Positions 5,815-7,527 of a stretch of 7,527 bases of DNA are shown here, piece after piece (the stretch's first letter is position 1; each line of letters opens with the position of its first letter). Origin of the DNA: an uncultured Eubacteriales bacterium (GTDB lineage Bacteria; Bacillota; Clostridia; Oscillospirales; CAG-272). A program made the translations under genes and the position numbers. The stretch is from positions 1 through 7,527 of the forward strand of contig CAKSJC010000075.1 of NCBI GenBank assembly GCA_934462885.1, written 5' to 3'. A model generated the notes under the pieces. That model worked only from the letters and a program-made list of their open reading frames with translations. It was not told the origin of the DNA and ran no database searches.

Positions 5815-7071
5815 ATGCGAAAGAAAATTTCATTAGGAGTTGCGGCGGCGCTCGTCTTGCTTTGTTGCCTCGTGACTTTCGAAGTAACCTATCATGTGCT
5901 GTTCAATAAATTTGAGAAAAAATTCGGAGACGATGTTGTTAGTCAAAGCAAAACAGAAGCTTCGGAAAATGAGTCGGATTTTTTGGAAAAAGCAAAAGAA
6001 AAGTTAGCCGAAGTAGACAGCGTGTACAGAAACAATTATATTGGCGAACTTGATGATGATACGCTTCTCGATTATATAGCAATGGGTTATGTTGCCGGAA
6101 CAGGCGACGATTACGGCGCGTATTATTCAGCGGATGACCTTGACGATTTTGTAGACGATCTCAATGGAGAAATGGTCGGTATCGGTGTGAACGTTATTTT
6201 TAATACTGAATTCAGAGCAATCGAAATAATAAACGTTTTCCCCGATTCACCCGCACTTGAAGCGGGGGTAGAACCCGGAGACATCATAGTTACCGTAGGC
6301 GAAGATAAAGAATCCGTTTCCGAACTCGGATATTATCCCGCAATAAACAAAATAAAAGGAGAAGAGGGAACGGTCGCGGTTTTTTCCGTTCTCAGAGGTG
6401 AAGATCATAACGAAAGCGTAAATTTCAGCGTAGAAAGACGGCGTATTGTCAACCAAAGCGTAACATATCATGTGTACAATCAAGATAATAAAGTCGGTGT
6501 TATAAGAATATCCGAATTTGATACGCAAACTCCGGTTCAGTTCGTGAATGCAGTTGAGACTCTGACAGCAGAAGGCTGCGAAAAACTTGTTATAGATCTA
6601 AGATATAACCCGGGCGGAGAGCTTTCGTCAATCGTAACCACTCTTGACTATATCCTTCCGGAAGGACCGATTATAAGAATATTTGACGCAAACGGTAAGG
6701 AAGTTGACGCTTATTATTCCGAAAGCGGAGAACTGGATGTTCCGATGGCTGTACTTGTAAACGAAAACACGGCAAGCGCGGCTGAACTGTTTACTGCTGC
6801 AGTCCGTGATTATGATAAAGCGGTCATAGTTGGAACAACAACTTACGGAAAAGGCTGTATGCAGTCGACGATACCTCTCTCTGACGGAGGAGCCGTCACG
6901 GTGACGAATCATATGTACAACCCGCCGTTTTCCGATAATTATCACGGAGTCGGAATTGTTCCGGATGTGGAAGTTGAACTTGACGAATCTCTGGAAGATA
7001 AAAATTTCTACAAGATTACGGATGAAGAGGATAACCAACTCACGGCAGCGGTAGAAGCGCTTAATAAATAA
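5815..7071 (+). CDS. Membrane-anchored PDZ/S41 C-terminal processing protease
   Basis: This 418-residue serine protease belongs to the CtpA/CtpB family, acting outside the membrane on protein tails. Residues about 7-30 are a hydrophobic anchor without a clear cleavage site. A helical segment (about 50-118, with GDDYGAYYS) precedes a PDZ domain (about 120-200, with MVGIGVNV and SPALEAGVEPGDII). The S41 core spans about 226-385, with DLRYNPGG (261-268). The triad is intact: S321 in NTASAAE, K346 in YGKG and Q350, with the same spacing (25 and 4) as S309, K334 and Q338 of B. subtilis CtpB. SD AAAGGA (5801-5806) supports the ATG. The gap after the M23 gene is 76 bases with no terminator, so cotranscription is likely. 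B. subtilis ctpB also follows ftsEX and acts in sporulation signalling; whether that role applies here is unknown. The CC at 17-18 does not fit a lipobox. Confidence 0.93.
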   Translation: MRKKISLGVAAALVLLCCLVTFEVTYHVLFNKFEKKFGDDVVSQSKTEASENESDFLEKAKEKLAEVDSVYRNNYIGELDDDTLLDYIAMGYVAGTGDDYGAYYSADDLDDFVDDLNGEMVGIGVNVIFNTEFRAIEIINVFPDSPALEAGVEPGDIIVTVGEDKESVSELGYYPAINKIKGEEGTVAVFSVLRGEDHNESVNFSVERRRIVNQSVTYHVYNQDNKVGVIRISEFDTQTPVQFVNAVETLTAEGCEKLVIDLRYNPGGELSSIVTTLDYILPEGPIIRIFDANGKEVDAYYSESGELDVPMAVLVNENTASAAELFTAAVRDYDKAVIVGTTTYGKGCMQSTIPLSDGGAVTVTNHMYNPPFSDNYHGVGIVPDVEVELDESLEDKNFYKITDEEDNQLTAAVEALNK

Positions 7072-7090
7072 ATCAGTTGTTAATTTATTT
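7066..7090. repeat. AT-only inverted repeat over the protease stop codon
   Basis: AAATAAAT (7066-7073) and ATTTATTT (7083-7090) are perfect complements around a 9-base loop, overlapping the TAA stop at 7069-7071. With no G-C pairs and only two more T residues after it, it is too weak to be called a terminator. It is recorded as the only structure between the protease gene and greA. Confidence 0.25.
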
Positions 7091-7111
7091 TTCAAATCGA
7101 GGTAATCATAA

Positions 7112-7527
7112 ATGGAAAAACAGACCACAAAGTACACCATTGAAGGATATCAGGCTCTTGTTGACGAACTTGCCTACCTCAAGGGCGAAAAAACAGAAGA
7201 AGTAAAAAGAAATCTTGCGGAAGCGCGTTCATTCGGAGATCTTTCCGAAAACAGTGAATATGATGAAGCCAAAAACGAACAGGCAAAAGTCGCCGCGAGA
7301 ATAGCGGAGCTTGAAGACCTCATAGCGTCAGCCGAAATAATTGACGAAAGCGAACTTAAGGCAGATATAATAAACCTGGGATCAACAATTACACTGTTTG
7401 ACTGCGACATGGAAGAAGAAATCGAATATTCAATCGTCGGAACAAACGAAGCTGATCCCATGAAAGGACGTATTTCCGACAGAAGCCCTATCGGAAGCGC
7501 CATGATGGGAAAGAGAGCAGGAGAAAC
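7112..7527 (+). CDS. greA: GreA, transcript cleavage factor (3' end beyond window)
   Basis: GreA binds in the secondary channel of RNA polymerase and stimulates cleavage of backtracked RNA, rescuing stalled transcription. The visible 138 codons cover most of a protein of about 158 residues; the end lies past the window edge. Residues 1-77 form the N-terminal antiparallel coiled coil. Its tip signature GDLSENSEYDEAKNEQ (42-57) carries the acidic D43 and E46, matching D41 and E44 of E. coli GreA. The C-terminal FKBP-like domain follows (about 85 on), with the typical DRSPIGSAMMGKRAG. The ATG at 7112 follows a modest SD, GAGG at 7099-7102. It lies 40 bases after the S41 gene without a convincing terminator, so read-through from the envelope operon is possible; no good separate promoter was found. 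Nothing unusual was seen in the sequence. Confidence 0.96.
   Translation, partial: MEKQTTKYTIEGYQALVDELAYLKGEKTEEVKRNLAEARSFGDLSENSEYDEAKNEQAKVAARIAELEDLIASAEIIDESELKADIINLGSTITLFDCDMEEEIEYSIVGTNEADPMKGRISDRSPIGSAMMGKRAGE

Noticed and set aside
5863..5868. Lipoprotein lipobox at the CC pair (residues 17-18) of the S41 protease
   Set aside because: The preceding residues are VLL, with Leu rather than Gly, Ala or Ser just before the cysteine; a plain membrane anchor fits better.
6628..7140. 170-residue open frame on the minus strand opposite the S41 gene
   Set aside because: It lies antisense to the conserved S41 core and the greA start, with no recognisable motif.

Overview
The window reads like ordinary chromosomal housekeeping DNA from a low-to-moderate GC Firmicute, most likely a Clostridia/Oscillospiraceae-type bacterium. 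The grounds are purine-rich Shine-Dalgarno (SD) sites (AAAGGAG, GGGAGG), AT-rich intergenic DNA, strong use of CTT for leucine, and the gene order ftsE-ftsX-coiled-coil M23 protein-S41 protease, which recalls the B. subtilis order ftsE-ftsX-ctpB. All supported genes lie on the + strand. I see no mobile element, CRISPR array, tRNA, rRNA or sign of recent transfer.

Left part (1-1607): rsmE (16S rRNA m3U1498 methyltransferase) comes first. It is followed by an unrecognised 148-residue protein with four predicted membrane segments, whose only good SD is separated from its start codon by a small hairpin. A long terminator-like hairpin follows at 1355-1394. Next is a very AT-rich stretch with an 18-bp perfect palindrome and a good sigma-A-type promoter (TTGAAA-N17-TAAAAT).

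Middle part (1608-2966): this promoter should drive a CdaR/PucR-type regulator with a diacid-recognition-like N-terminus, a GGDEF-like middle and a C-terminal HTH. The 273-base gap after it holds a GC-rich hairpin and short repeats, and is taken here as the untranslated leader and probable promoter region of the next operon.

Right part (2967-7527): this is an envelope/cell-division operon. ftsE and ftsX overlap by 14 bases (FtsX from a GTG start). They are followed by an exported coiled-coil M23 endopeptidase with an intact zinc site, a membrane-anchored PDZ/S41 protease with an intact Ser-Lys-Gln triad, and greA, cut by the window end. The simplest model is that FtsEX hydrolyses ATP inside the cell to move the coiled coil of the M23 protein outside, switching peptidoglycan cleavage on during division. 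The neighbouring S41 protease may process or remove envelope proteins, perhaps including that hydrolase. The points most worth checking are the catalytically intact M23 partner beside an S41 protease, the CdaR-type regulator directly upstream of ftsEX, and the structured leaders of the membrane-protein gene and of ftsE. I do not see convincing evidence of a wholly new system.
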